From Limosilactobacillus coleohominis 101-4-CHN (GTDB lineage: Bacteria; Bacillota; Bacilli; Lactobacillales; Lactobacillaceae): a DNA stretch of 64,000 nt. The stretch covers positions 77,320 through 141,319 of the forward strand of contig NZ_GG698802.1 in NCBI RefSeq assembly GCF_000161935.1, written 5' to 3'. How positions within the stretch are numbered: position 1 is the first letter of the stretch; each line of letters begins with the position of its first letter. This document shows positions 37,481 to 45,932 of this stretch, piece by piece. The notes below the pieces were generated by a model. The model did no database searches and was not told the DNA's origin. It worked only from the letters and a program-made list of their open reading frames with translations. Made by a program: the position numbers and the translations under genes.

Positions 37481-39628
37481 CTAATTATCTTTTCTTCTCT
37501 GAATACCAGTTAGGCCGAGAACACTAGCCAGACCAGCAAGTGCTAACCCAATGATTACCTGATTATCGTTCGTACCGGTTTGAGGTAATTGCGATTGATG
37601 ATGATTTGATGGAGTTGTTGTTAACTTAGTAGCAACTTCATTATTTCTTTTTTGAATATCAGATTGAGTGGTATTTGAAATCGTTGGGTCAGAAGTAACT
37701 AGTGTTGTTTTCGGCATTTCAGGATTTGTTGAGTGGTCAGTTACCGCAGGAGTGGGATGTTGAACTTGGATTACTACTGTCGGGATACCATCAGCAGTTG
37801 CTTGAATGCTGGTTGGAATGGTTTGACCAGGAATAATGGTGTAACCATCGGGGATCACTGGATTAATTGCAACAAGTTCATCCGTTTTACCGAAGAGCGG
37901 TGTCGATCCAACTTCTTGACCATGATCAAGGTAGGAAATCTTACCAGTTTGTTTATTAGGCAAGTATGAAATGTCGATTGGACTGAAACTGCTATTAATG
38001 GTCACATTAGTTGCAGCTGCATTCTGAGTTGCAGTGTAGCCCGGAATTACTGGTGCATCATATTGATCAAAACTACCTGTGGACCAAACACCTTTGGAAG
38101 TCGGCTTGTTAGTAACTTCGTCAATGCTTAGTGGTCGGGAGAGGGTCAGAGATTGAGTAGCGTCAATGATTGTTCCGTTGGGGAAGTGAACTGTAATCGG
38201 ACGCGTTATCGTAGTCGTCTCCGAACTTTGGGTTATCTTGTGGCGAATTTGAATCAAAAGCGGTTCAGAATTTAAAACCGTCTTATGAAGTTTAAGTCCA
38301 GAGGAATCATCTTTTTTATTAGACAGTTCATATGGAAAACTAAATGAATAATCAAAATTAGCTTGTGCTGGATCCACTAATTCCCAGCCAGCAGGAAGCT
38401 TAGGGTGCACGATAACCGTTGAATCCATTGTTCCCTTAAACGATTGTGGTGTGCCGTTACCGACTGGTTTTCCATCTTGATCAACAAAGTAGTAGTCTTT
38501 AGTCAATTCAATCGGTTTAACGTTGATGGTCAGATTTTCATCAACAAATTGATCGAGTGGATTGACTGAATTACCATCTTGGTAACCTTGTAAGCCAATA
38601 AAAATAACCTTTGATTTAGGCTCATTATCAAGTCCCCCGTTAAGAAAACTATTCATCGCTTGCGCATAATCAGTTAATTTTTGAGAATCGAATTGATAGT
38701 CTAAAAAATCATATTGACTAACGTTTACAAGTGTAACTAAGGTTCCTTTAATCGCAAATAATCCTGCATCAGAATAACTATGAGTAACATCGCTGGATGA
38801 AGTGCTGATGGTTGCCACATATCCCCACGGAATTTCCACTGGAAGCCCTGTTAGTCCGGGCGATCCAGCACTATAAAGAAGTTTATAACCGTCGATAATG
38901 TATGCAGGTGAGCTATAATAAATTTCGTTAGTAACAAGGTCAATCGATTTCGTAACTTCTATTTCAATTGGTAGTACTAATTGGTGACCACTACCAACCA
39001 GTGATTGTTGATTGTTAGAAAAGTCCCAATTATAAACGCTATTTTGGTAATGGTCAGGTAAACCATTAACGGTAATCGTCAAATTTTTGGTTGAAGTCAG
39101 CAGTGTGTCTTTAGTTTGGTGCTTCAGGAAAACTTCGAGGGGAGCGTTATTTGAAAAGTTTAACTGATCGGCAAAATGACCATTATATTCGCCGCTTAAT
39201 TCCCAATTCGTCGGGATTGCCAGCTTGATCGACTCATCTGCGCCTGTGTCAGTCACCATCTTGATTTCACCAGAGTGACCGTTGACTTGTTGAGTTGCTA
39301 CTGTATCAGTTTTCCCGGTATCTGGATTATTGTATTTAAATACAATTTGCTTACTAACGACCTTTTGGGTTGGAGTAGGTGAGTCATCAGGTGTCGGGTT
39401 AGAAAGAATCACTGAGCTGGCACTTGCGTCAGAAGATGATTCTGATTGAGGCTTTTGTGTAACCGGGCTCGTTACTCCATTATCAGAAGTGGCAGCATGA
39501 GCGGTTACTCCTAAATAAAAAGAAGTACTTAGTAGGACAGAAGCCACACCAATTGATAGTTTCCGTAAACCATAATGTGGTTGTTGCCGGAAAAGTTGTT
39601 TTGGTTTTTGCTTATTCTGGGTAGCCAT
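37481..39628 (-). CDS. LPXTG-anchored surface protein, mucus-binding-like
   Basis: A 715-residue cell-wall protein. A YSIRK-type signal (YGLRKLSIGVASVLLS, about residues 20-36) ends near THAA. A Ser/Thr/Pro-rich stretch (about 50-90) follows, then several MucBP/MUB-like beta modules. Examples are KQIVFKYNNPDTGK near 93, TRPITVHFPNGTIIDATQSL near 475 and TGKISYLDHGQEVGSTPL near 560. The C terminus is a classic sortase A signal: LPQTG near residue 685, a hydrophobic helix and RRKDN. It probably binds host mucus or a polymer (inference). It is monocistronic, next to lepA, and heads the accessory region. Confidence 0.85.
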   Translation of the reverse strand: MATQNKQKPKQLFRQQPHYGLRKLSIGVASVLLSTSFYLGVTAHAATSDNGVTSPVTQKPQSESSSDASASSVILSNPTPDDSPTPTQKVVSKQIVFKYNNPDTGKTDTVATQQVNGHSGEIKMVTDTGADESIKLAIPTNWELSGEYNGHFADQLNFSNNAPLEVFLKHQTKDTLLTSTKNLTITVNGLPDHYQNSVYNWDFSNNQQSLVGSGHQLVLPIEIEVTKSIDLVTNEIYYSSPAYIIDGYKLLYSAGSPGLTGLPVEIPWGYVATISTSSSDVTHSYSDAGLFAIKGTLVTLVNVSQYDFLDYQFDSQKLTDYAQAMNSFLNGGLDNEPKSKVIFIGLQGYQDGNSVNPLDQFVDENLTINVKPIELTKDYYFVDQDGKPVGNGTPQSFKGTMDSTVIVHPKLPAGWELVDPAQANFDYSFSFPYELSNKKDDSSGLKLHKTVLNSEPLLIQIRHKITQSSETTTITRPITVHFPNGTIIDATQSLTLSRPLSIDEVTNKPTSKGVWSTGSFDQYDAPVIPGYTATQNAAATNVTINSSFSPIDISYLPNKQTGKISYLDHGQEVGSTPLFGKTDELVAINPVIPDGYTIIPGQTIPTSIQATADGIPTVVIQVQHPTPAVTDHSTNPEMPKTTLVTSDPTISNTTQSDIQKRNNEVATKLTTTPSNHHQSQLPQTGTNDNQVIIGLALAGLASVLGLTGIQRRKDN

Positions 39629-39735
39629 TATGAAACCTCGCTATCTAATTTATTTGCGATGATATTATATCGCTTACAATCAGAAAACGGTAGGTAATTT
39701 GGCTGATTCGTGCCACAAAAGTTCTTAATTTATTT

Positions 39736-39791
39736 TGTTGACAAGCAACATAAAAAGGTGTAACCTGATGATAAAATGTTGATAAGCAACA
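39736..39791 (+). promoter_or_regulatory. Promoter with two copies of a 15-base palindromic operator
   Basis: TTGACA (39738-39743) and TAACCT (39761-39766) are separated by 17 bases. TGTTGACAAGCAACA (39736-39750) covers the -35, and TGTTGATAAGCAACA (39777-39791) lies downstream of the -10, ahead of the ribosome site. Both are inverted repeats TGTTG-N5-CAACA with centres 41 bases apart. The neighbouring MarR protein is the likely binder (inference). Confidence 0.7.
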
Positions 39792-39808
39792 AAAAGGAGA
39801 ATGAATTT

Positions 39809-40492
39809 ATGAGTACGTTATTAGTAATCCAAGCACACCCCCACACTGAAAATAGTTTGTCATTAACTGTTGGTAATAAATTTATTGAAACATACCGAAC
39901 AACACATCCAAATGACAAGGTAATTGTTCGAGAACTTTATAAAGGCGAAGGTGTTCCACCGTTAAATGATGTCACGATGGAAGCATGGCGAAAGCAGAAG
40001 TTTGGTGAAGTAATGACAGAAGAAAATAATTTACTGAAACGTCATGAAGCATGGTTAAATGAATTTATCAATGCAGATAAGTATGTTTTTATTAACCCAA
40101 TGTATAATCACTTTTTACCGGCAGAGATGAAGCAATACCTGGATTTAACCGCTGTAGCACATAAAACATTTAAGTACACTTCACATGGTTCTGTAGGATT
40201 ATTAAATGGGAAAAAAGCTTTACATATTCAAGCAGCTGGAAGTGAATACCATAAGAGTGGTAAGTGGGGTATTGTAAAATTATTAGTTAGAAAGATGTTT
40301 GGAATAAAGAGTAAAGAAAGCTCAGCTTTAATGGATCTTGGTGACATATATTTGACCAATGTGATGAAGTTCTATGGAATTACCGACATTGAAAAAATAT
40401 TTATTGAAGGGGCCGATGCTTATCGTGATCAACGACAAGAAATTCTTGATAATGCGTTAACAGAAGCTAAAAATCTTGCTCCCAAATTTTGA
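39809..40492 (+). CDS. NAD(P)H-dependent oxidoreductase, FMN-dependent azoreductase/quinone-reductase family
   Basis: A 227-residue flavodoxin-fold reductase of the NQO/azoreductase superfamily. The FMN phosphate loop is seen in VIQAHPHTENSLS (near the N terminus), and FINPMYNHFLPAEMKQYLD matches the quinone/azo-reductase family signature around the flavin. Such enzymes reduce quinones and azo compounds with two electrons from NAD(P)H. The ATG at 39809 has AAGGAG nine bases upstream, and a longer in-frame start at 39776 lies inside the operator. A MarR regulator follows 40 bases downstream, so this is a typical regulator-linked redox gene. Confidence 0.85.
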   Translation: MSTLLVIQAHPHTENSLSLTVGNKFIETYRTTHPNDKVIVRELYKGEGVPPLNDVTMEAWRKQKFGEVMTEENNLLKRHEAWLNEFINADKYVFINPMYNHFLPAEMKQYLDLTAVAHKTFKYTSHGSVGLLNGKKALHIQAAGSEYHKSGKWGIVKLLVRKMFGIKSKESSALMDLGDIYLTNVMKFYGITDIEKIFIEGADAYRDQRQEILDNALTEAKNLAPKF

Positions 40493-40531
40493 TATAATCA
40501 AGTTAGTAAATCTAATAGCGAGGATAAAAGT

Positions 40532-41020
40532 ATGAGTGAAGCAACCATTGATAAAATTCAACAAACAATCCAATTACTGAGAGCAGAGCATAATAATATT
40601 CATGGGTCCAAGGAACAGCAATGGATTAAATCTCATCTTGATGATCAAGAGTTAGGTAAAATTATTTTAGATTTATCAATTGTCTCTTTTCACGTATTAT
40701 CTGCGCTGGAAAGCGGTGAACTAACGGGAATTGAAATTTCTGAAAGAATTGGTGTAACCCGTGGCGGAGTGACAAGAGCAGCAAAAAAACTATTGCAAAA
40801 CCAATTAATTATCGCTCAAAAGCATCCCGATAATCAGCGAAACATTTATTATTCCCTAACAGATCGAGGGGAAAAATTGGCTTTAGTTCATGATGAGATG
40901 CATGAATCGATTAAGAAAAAAGTTGTTACTGAATTGGTTGCTAAGTATTCAGAGCAAGATTTACAAATTGTTGCAGATTTTTTGAATGATTTATATGAAT
41001 TGGAAAAAAGCATCGATTAA
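40532..41020 (+). CDS. MarR-family transcriptional regulator
   Basis: A 162-residue winged-helix regulator. The DNA-binding unit is seen as LTGIEISERIGVTRGGVTRAAKKLLQ and the wing in DNQRNIYYSLTDRGEKL. Long N- and C-terminal helices would form the dimer interface. Proteins of this type usually repress a neighbouring gene and release on binding phenolic or oxidant ligands. It is 39 bases after the quinone-reductase gene and probably shares its transcript, so the paired palindromes upstream could be its operators (inference). A perfect 18-pair hairpin follows. Confidence 0.88.
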   Translation: MSEATIDKIQQTIQLLRAEHNNIHGSKEQQWIKSHLDDQELGKIILDLSIVSFHVLSALESGELTGIEISERIGVTRGGVTRAAKKLLQNQLIIAQKHPDNQRNIYYSLTDRGEKLALVHDEMHESIKKKVVTELVAKYSEQDLQIVADFLNDLYELEKSID

Positions 41021-41038
41021 TAAACAATTAGCCAAACT

Positions 41039-41090
41039 GAGCTCCAATAGCTAGAGACAAAAAACTCTAGCTATTGGAGCTCATTCTTTT
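41039..41090. terminator. Terminator after the MarR gene
   Basis: An 18-base arm (41039-41056) pairs perfectly with 41065-41082 around an eight-base A-rich loop and is followed by ATTCTTTT. Confidence 0.85.
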
Positions 41091-41146
41091 AATTATTTAA
41101 TTATAAGAATTAATTTTAATAACGCACGACATCGGGATCTAAAGGT

Positions 41147-42130
41147 TTATTTATGCGATTGACGATATTGTTGGACGCTCATTCCTGTCCAAACATTAAA
41201 TGCTCGCAGGAACGAATTGGTTTCTTGATAGGCAAGTAAAAAGGCAATTTCATCAGTAGTCATCGAAGTGTTTAGTAAGTAATTTTTAGCTAACATTTCA
41301 CGAGTGGCATTTAATTGTTGCTGAAAGTTGGTGGTTTCTTCCTTCAGCTTTCGTTGAAGTGTCCTTTTACTAATACCTAATGAACTAGCAACATCTTCAA
41401 TTGTGAATTCACCACGTGGCAAGAGCTCAACGAGGGTGTTTCGGACTCGTTTGCTGTAAGAATCATCTACATCTAAATCAGCAAGTCGCTTTTTAAGCTC
41501 TGGTTCGAGGTAATCAAGAAGCGATGTGTTTTCACTAGTAAATGGAATTTGTAAATCGGTCTTGGAAAAGCTAATTCTATTATAAGCTTTGGGGATAAAA
41601 GAAAGGCCAAAGTAATCTTGGATTGCACGGTCATGTTCAGTAAAGATTGTTGTAATTTTAGTTGGTCTTATATTATGGTTAGTGGCTTTCGATAGTAATT
41701 GAACCATAAATGCAAATTCACCTTTGACAAAAAATGGTGGTAAAGGATTACCAGAATTGATCATTGAGAGGGTGATAGTTACTGCATCTTGGTCTTCGGT
41801 GATTTTATAAGTAACTGGACCAATTAACTTCTTATAATGGGCGAGTCGTTGAAGAAAATGAAAGCCATCCTTACTGCAGTAAGCTGCAAAAATTGCTGGA
41901 GAAAAGGTCTCAATATTATCTGTTGCCACTAATCTAGTTGGCAATAGTGGGTCATCGGTAATTTCATCAATTGCTGAAATCATCGAAAAATACTGTTCTT
42001 CGCTTAGCTTGAGCGATTCATGAGCAAAAGTATCAAGTGGTAAATTAGCCTTAGTTAGTACCATCTGTGGCTTGATGCCATTAGCAGCAAGTAATTTTCC
42101 ATAACGTCCATCAATAATAAACTTTTCCAC
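41147..42130 (-). CDS. AraC-family transcriptional regulator with arabinose-binding-like N-terminal domain
   Basis: A 327-residue regulator. The C-terminal AraC HTH pair is clear (about 230-325): FTIEDVASSLGISKRTLQRKLKEE and TTDEIAFLLAYQETNSFLRAFNVWTGMSV. The N-terminal ~200 residues resemble the arabinose-binding/OruR-type effector domain found in regulators of organic-acid, nitrogen and polyamine metabolism. It lies eight bases downstream of an SDR gene on the same strand, so the SDR is the first target to consider. Effector unknown. Confidence 0.82.
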   Translation of the reverse strand: MEKFIIDGRYGKLLAANGIKPQMVLTKANLPLDTFAHESLKLSEEQYFSMISAIDEITDDPLLPTRLVATDNIETFSPAIFAAYCSKDGFHFLQRLAHYKKLIGPVTYKITEDQDAVTITLSMINSGNPLPPFFVKGEFAFMVQLLSKATNHNIRPTKITTIFTEHDRAIQDYFGLSFIPKAYNRISFSKTDLQIPFTSENTSLLDYLEPELKKRLADLDVDDSYSKRVRNTLVELLPRGEFTIEDVASSLGISKRTLQRKLKEETTNFQQQLNATREMLAKNYLLNTSMTTDEIAFLLAYQETNSFLRAFNVWTGMSVQQYRQSHK

Positions 42131-42138
42131 AAAATCAC

Positions 42139-42927
42139 CTATTTCTTTTGGATTGATTGCTGGTCGGCAACAAACTTCATAATAGTTTTCTTAGGCATCA
42201 TTGGCATCATGCCGACAAATGGACGTTGCCAACCAGGTAATCCAGCAAAGACATTCATTTCACCATTGAGCATTGCTTGATACCCTTCTTCAGCAACCTT
42301 TACTGGACTAACACCGTTTGCAAACATCTTGGTATCAGTAAGCCCGCCAGCTTTTGCAAAGTCAGTCGCCATTGCACCAGGCATGAGGGTAGTCACGGTT
42401 ACCCCAGTATCCTTTAGTTCGTACCAAAGTGCATCACTAAGGGAAGTAAAGTAAGCTTTCGTAGCGTAGTACTCAGCTTGAAGCGGTCCAGGGATGAGGG
42501 CGGCAGAAGATGAAACATTTAGTACTCGTCCGCTTCCGCGCTTGACCATTTGTGGCAGAATTAGTTTCATCAATTTTGTTGGAACAATCATGTTAACTCT
42601 CGCCATGTTAATATCTTGTTCCATTGTTCGCTTAAGGAATGTTCCTTGACCACCAAGGCCAGCATTGTTGATTAGGTAATCAACCTGAACATTAGCTTTT
42701 TGAAGTTCATTAAAGATTTGTTCAGCGGCATCAAATTCAGTAAAATCAACAGTGATCGTCATTGCCTTAACGTGATATTTATTTTGCATATCTTGTTGAA
42801 GCTGTGCTAATTTTTGAGGGCTTCGACCAACCAATACTAGGTTGCCACCTTTTTCAGCGTGAATCCGCACAAATTTTTGGCCAAGTCCACCAGTTGCACC
42901 AGTAATTAAAGCAGTTTTCTTTGACAT
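42139..42927 (-). CDS. Short-chain dehydrogenase/reductase (SDR family)
   Basis: A 262-residue classical SDR. The cofactor loop TGATGGLGQ lies near residue 11, the NNAG motif is present (LINNAGLGG), and the catalytic Ser and YxxxK are seen in NVSSSAALIPGPLQAEYYATKAY. It should reduce a carbonyl or oxidise an alcohol with NAD(P)H. I chose the ATG at 42927 because GAGGAGGAACTT precedes it. A much longer frame reaching 43038 carries no SDR homology. It is the first gene of a pair with the AraC regulator. Substrate cannot be inferred. Confidence 0.88.
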   Translation of the reverse strand: MSKKTALITGATGGLGQKFVRIHAEKGGNLVLVGRSPQKLAQLQQDMQNKYHVKAMTITVDFTEFDAAEQIFNELQKANVQVDYLINNAGLGGQGTFLKRTMEQDINMARVNMIVPTKLMKLILPQMVKRGSGRVLNVSSSAALIPGPLQAEYYATKAYFTSLSDALWYELKDTGVTVTTLMPGAMATDFAKAGGLTDTKMFANGVSPVKVAEEGYQAMLNGEMNVFAGLPGWQRPFVGMMPMMPKKTIMKFVADQQSIQKK

Positions 42928-43128
42928 AATAAGTTCCTCCTCAAATACTATCTTTCGTTTGATGTTGTAGTTATTATATGAGAAGAACAGCAATAGTTTA
43001 ACATCATAAAGTGCCAAAAAATTATCAGATGGTGCCATTAAAATTTACTTAGGAAATTTCAGATACTTATTTTGCAAATGAATGATACTATAAGCTGTGA
43101 TAATTAACTAGTTAAAGGGATGAATATA

Positions 43129-43698
43129 TTGGAACCAAAAAATATTTTAACGATCACGAGTCGAGCAGAATTTCGCCAGTGGCTTCAAGAAAATCATGCC
43201 ACAAAAACTGAGTGTTGGGCGGTTGCTAAGAAAGGGAAAAAGCAGCCTGAAAACCAGCTTTGGTATTTAGATGCAGTTGAAGAAGCGCTTTGTTTTGGCT
43301 GGATTGATACTACTCATAAGCGAATTAATGGTGTCGATATGCAACGATTTACACCACGAACTAAACGAAGTAAGTGGTCGGAGTTAAACAAAGAGCGTTG
43401 TCGTCGACTTGAAAAGTTGGGATTAATGACCGATGCAGGACGCAAAGAGCTGCCAGATATGTCCGAAGACTCTTTTAAAATTGATAAGGATATTCAAGCT
43501 ACTTTTAATAAACATCCCCAAGCTTGGCAGAATTTTCAGGCATTCCCGAAACTTTATCAGCGAGTGCGAATTGATAGTATCCAACGTGATAAAAAGAAAG
43601 ATCGGGCAGTCTTTGATCGGCGATTAGCAAAGTTGATCGATAAGGCAGAAGAGGGCAAGATGTTTGGTGAATGGAATGATTATGGACGGTTATTATAG
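43129..43698 (+). CDS. YdeI/OmpD-associated family protein
   Basis: A protein of about 189 residues of the YdeI family. The family features are visible: an N-terminal FRQWLQENHATKTECW, the block EEALCFGWIDTTHKRING, then FTPRTKRSKWSELNKER, and a C-terminal RIDSIQRDKKKDRAVFDRRLAKL. Family members are annotated from bacteriocin protection to stress tolerance, but no biochemical role is settled. TTG 43129 is favoured because the AAAGGG site is immediately next to an in-frame ATG at 43120; either start is possible. It is alone on its strand. Confidence 0.8.
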   Translation: MEPKNILTITSRAEFRQWLQENHATKTECWAVAKKGKKQPENQLWYLDAVEEALCFGWIDTTHKRINGVDMQRFTPRTKRSKWSELNKERCRRLEKLGLMTDAGRKELPDMSEDSFKIDKDIQATFNKHPQAWQNFQAFPKLYQRVRIDSIQRDKKKDRAVFDRRLAKLIDKAEEGKMFGEWNDYGRLL

Positions 43699-43744
43699 TT
43701 ATATTAGTAATGAATATCTATTTTAAAGGGGACAAGAATAAATA

Positions 43745-44185
43745 ATGTGGGAAGTAAAAAAATTTGATAAATTAACAGTCTCTGAACTATACCAGATTAT
43801 GGTGCTGCGGGCTAAGGTGTTTGTGGTTGATCAAAAACGAATTTATCAGGATCCAGATAACCGAGATCAACAGGCTATCCATATTCTTAAGTATGATCAA
43901 GATGGAGAAGTTGTTGCTTATGCTCGAGTATTTTTAACTGACGAACGGACAGTAACTTTTGGTCGGGTGGTCACCAGTAATAAGTTTCGTGGTCAAGGCG
44001 TTGGTGGACAACTTCTTGATAAAATTATGGAAGTTATTAAGCGCAAATTTCCCGGTAAATCAATTGAGATCGAAGCACAGAAACAAGTGCAGGGCTTTTA
44101 TGAGCGAGCTGGTTTTGTTAGTGAAGGGAAACCATTTATTTACAAGTCAACACCGCATATTAAGATGGTTCACCAACCGTTTTAA
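43745..44185 (+). CDS. GNAT-family N-acetyltransferase (ElaA-like)
   Basis: A 146-residue GNAT protein close to ElaA. The N-terminal FDKLTVSELYQIMVLRAKVFVVDQ is the family entrance. The acetyl-CoA-binding motif A is seen in RVVTSNKFRGQGVGGQLLDKIM (RGQGVG loop), and the later strands run to FYERAGFVSEGKPF. It likely acetylates a small amine or peptide amino group. Substrate unknown. Directly downstream is a degenerate segment of another GNAT gene. Confidence 0.85.
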   Translation: MWEVKKFDKLTVSELYQIMVLRAKVFVVDQKRIYQDPDNRDQQAIHILKYDQDGEVVAYARVFLTDERTVTFGRVVTSNKFRGQGVGGQLLDKIMEVIKRKFPGKSIEIEAQKQVQGFYERAGFVSEGKPFIYKSTPHIKMVHQPF

Positions 44186-44193
44186 CACCATCG

Positions 44194-44394
44194 TTTGAAG
44201 CTGTTCAAGAAGTTGGAACAAAATTACTTAGCTTAGGGATTGACAAGTATCATATCAATGAATTAGCAGTGAATGAACAGAATCCTGCTGCTTGAGGCTT
44301 TTATGAGCATATGGGATTTAAAGTTGTTTCTCACTCACCAATTGATGATCAGGTGAATCCTTATCCAATTTTAAAAATGAACCGAGTTAATTAA
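44194..44394 (+). pseudogene. Remnant of a GNAT acetyltransferase (C-terminal part) with an internal stop
   Basis: Reading from TTT 44194 in one frame gives the C-terminal third of a GNAT protein. It includes INELAVNEQNPAA, then an in-frame TGA (44293-44295), then GFYEHMGFKVVSHSPIDD and an ending before TAA 44392. The stop sits where the family has an Arg or similar residue between NPAA and GFYEH, so a single C-to-T change from CGA would explain it. No start codon or ribosome site remains, and the N-terminal part is absent. A related remnant at 48425 has CGG at the same point. Confidence 0.8.
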
Positions 44395-44429
44395 AATTGA
44401 CAGTATAAAAATGGATAGAATATGTAAAT

Positions 44430-45293
44430 TTATTCTTTACGAAATTGAAAAGGGGTTAGGTTAGTTTTAGCCTTGAAATACTTACCAAATTGACTAGCTT
44501 GACCAAAACCAACTTGATTAGCAATTACACTTATTGGCAATTCTGTCCTTTTCAATAATTCAGCGCCTTTTGACAATCGATATTCCAGTAGATACTTATA
44601 AGGTGAAGTTTGCAAAATATTATGAAAGCACCGATTGCATTCTGCTTTGCTAATGTTGGCACTCTTTGCTAATTCCGCTAGTGTAATTTTCTGTGGGTAA
44701 TTTTCCTGAATATAATTTAACATTGCTGTTATTCTAATCTTAGAGATGGAGTCTTGCTGCTGTTGAGGCAGTGAGACCCTTTTTTGTAGTTCTAAGAAAA
44801 TATTAACTAAAGTTGTTAAAACTTCGTAAGGGTATAAGCGCTGATGGCGATCATTTACAAATAGTAGGGATAATCTATTTAATTCTTTACATATGGTTGA
44901 CCACTTACCTGCTGACTTAAATTTAATTAGTTCCAGATTAGACTTTAATGTTAAGTCTTCAACTAGTCGTTGAGTTGGTCCACCGAAGTAGAACTCTAAG
45001 AAATATGATGGAAAAATAAACGAACGATAATGAGAGTTATTTTGATGGATTACCTGGTGAACAACATTTTGATTGATAAAAGCGCCATCTCCGGCTGAGA
45101 GATATTTAGTTTTTTCTAGCACTTTAATCTGAACCGTTCCTTTCAATACGTAAATAAATTGTAAATCACTGTGCCAGTGCATAACGCTAAATCCGGGGTT
45201 AATCGGGTTCGCATGGTGATTAATGACGTCTAGTACTAAATACGGGAAGTCAGACTGGGCATTAACATTTTTGGAGTTAATATATTTATTCAT
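44430..45293 (-). CDS. AraC-family transcriptional regulator with cupin sensor
   Basis: A 287-residue regulator. The N-terminal cupin-like barrel spans about residues 20-130 (MHWHSDLQFIYVLKGT, AGDGAFINQNVVHQV). Two AraC HTH motifs span about 185-285 (ITLAELAKSANISKAECNRCF and PISVIANQVGFGQASQFGKYFKAK). The ATG at 45293 has AAAGGA six bases upstream; an ATG at 45299 is too close to that site. It is divergent from the broken ogt gene, with a 106-base shared upstream region. Ligand unknown; cupin-AraC proteins usually sense sugars. Confidence 0.87.
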   Translation of the reverse strand: MNKYINSKNVNAQSDFPYLVLDVINHHANPINPGFSVMHWHSDLQFIYVLKGTVQIKVLEKTKYLSAGDGAFINQNVVHQVIHQNNSHYRSFIFPSYFLEFYFGGPTQRLVEDLTLKSNLELIKFKSAGKWSTICKELNRLSLLFVNDRHQRLYPYEVLTTLVNIFLELQKRVSLPQQQQDSISKIRITAMLNYIQENYPQKITLAELAKSANISKAECNRCFHNILQTSPYKYLLEYRLSKGAELLKRTELPISVIANQVGFGQASQFGKYFKAKTNLTPFQFRKE

Positions 45294-45363
45294 AAACATT
45301 CCTTTTGATAATATTTAGATAATTCATGGACATATTAACATAATATAGAGCTTTTAGTGAAGA

Positions 45364-45369
45364 TATAAT
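45364..45369 (+). promoter_or_regulatory. -10 element upstream of ogt
   Basis: TATAAT lies 30 bases before the ogt ATG and is followed by the AAAGGAAC ribosome site. No good -35 is seen, so activation by the divergent AraC regulator is possible. Confidence 0.45.
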
Positions 45370-45399
45370 CATAATAGTGAAAGAAAGGAACGTTGATTT

Positions 45400-45931
45400 A
45401 TGCAGTATACCACTAGCTATCAGTCACCTTTAGGAAAAATACTACTGGCGAGTGATTATCAAGGATTAACTGGATTATGGTTTGAAAATGATAAATATTA
45501 TGCGGACAGTCTTGGAGTGGAGAATATATCGATGGAAACAACAATTTTAAAGCAAACTAAGCAATGGTTAGATGAATACTTTTCGCAACGTCAGCCTTCA
45601 TTTATGCTCCCCCCTCCATTTAATGGGAACCGATTTTCAAAAAATGATTTGGCAAATTTTGCTAACTATTCCTTATGGGCAAGTAATGACTTACCGAGAA
45701 ATTGCCGATATTGCAGCTACTAAGCTTCATAAAGAGCATATGTCAGCGCAAGCAGTTGGCGGGGCGGTTGGTCGTAATCATATTGAAATTATTGTACCGT
45801 GTCACCGGGTAGTTGGTTCTAACGGGAGCTTAACAGGTTACGCTGCAGGGTTATTAATTAAGAAGAAATTATTGCAGCTAGAAAAAATTGATGTGAGTAA
45901 GTTCAGAATCCCAAAAGAAAGTGAGAATTAG
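45400..45931 (+). pseudogene. ogt: Methylated-DNA-protein-cysteine methyltransferase with frameshift
   Basis: The first part (MQYTTSYQSPLGKILLASD to QRQPSFML) is the N-terminal domain of an O6-alkylguanine-DNA alkyltransferase. The second part, read one frame over, holds the HTH (TYREIADIAAT), SAQAVGGAVGRN and the active-site motif PCHRV with the acceptor Cys, then GSLTGYAAG. The frames meet at a run of six C (45609-45614). The span of 532 bases is 3n+1, so one extra base explains it, and removing one C restores LPLHLMGTDFQKMIW. The protein reverses O6-methylguanine damage when intact. This may be a real mutation, a slippable tract or a read error. Confidence 0.88.
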
Positions 45932-45932
45932 T

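Noticed and set aside
42928-43038. 37-codon N-terminal extension of the SDR gene
   Set aside because: No SDR sequence in the extension, and a strong GAGGAGG site lies just before ATG 42927.
43104-43115. Perfect palindrome TTAACTAGTTAA before the YdeI gene
   Set aside because: Twelve A/T-rich bases occur easily by chance and there is no neighbouring regulator or second copy.
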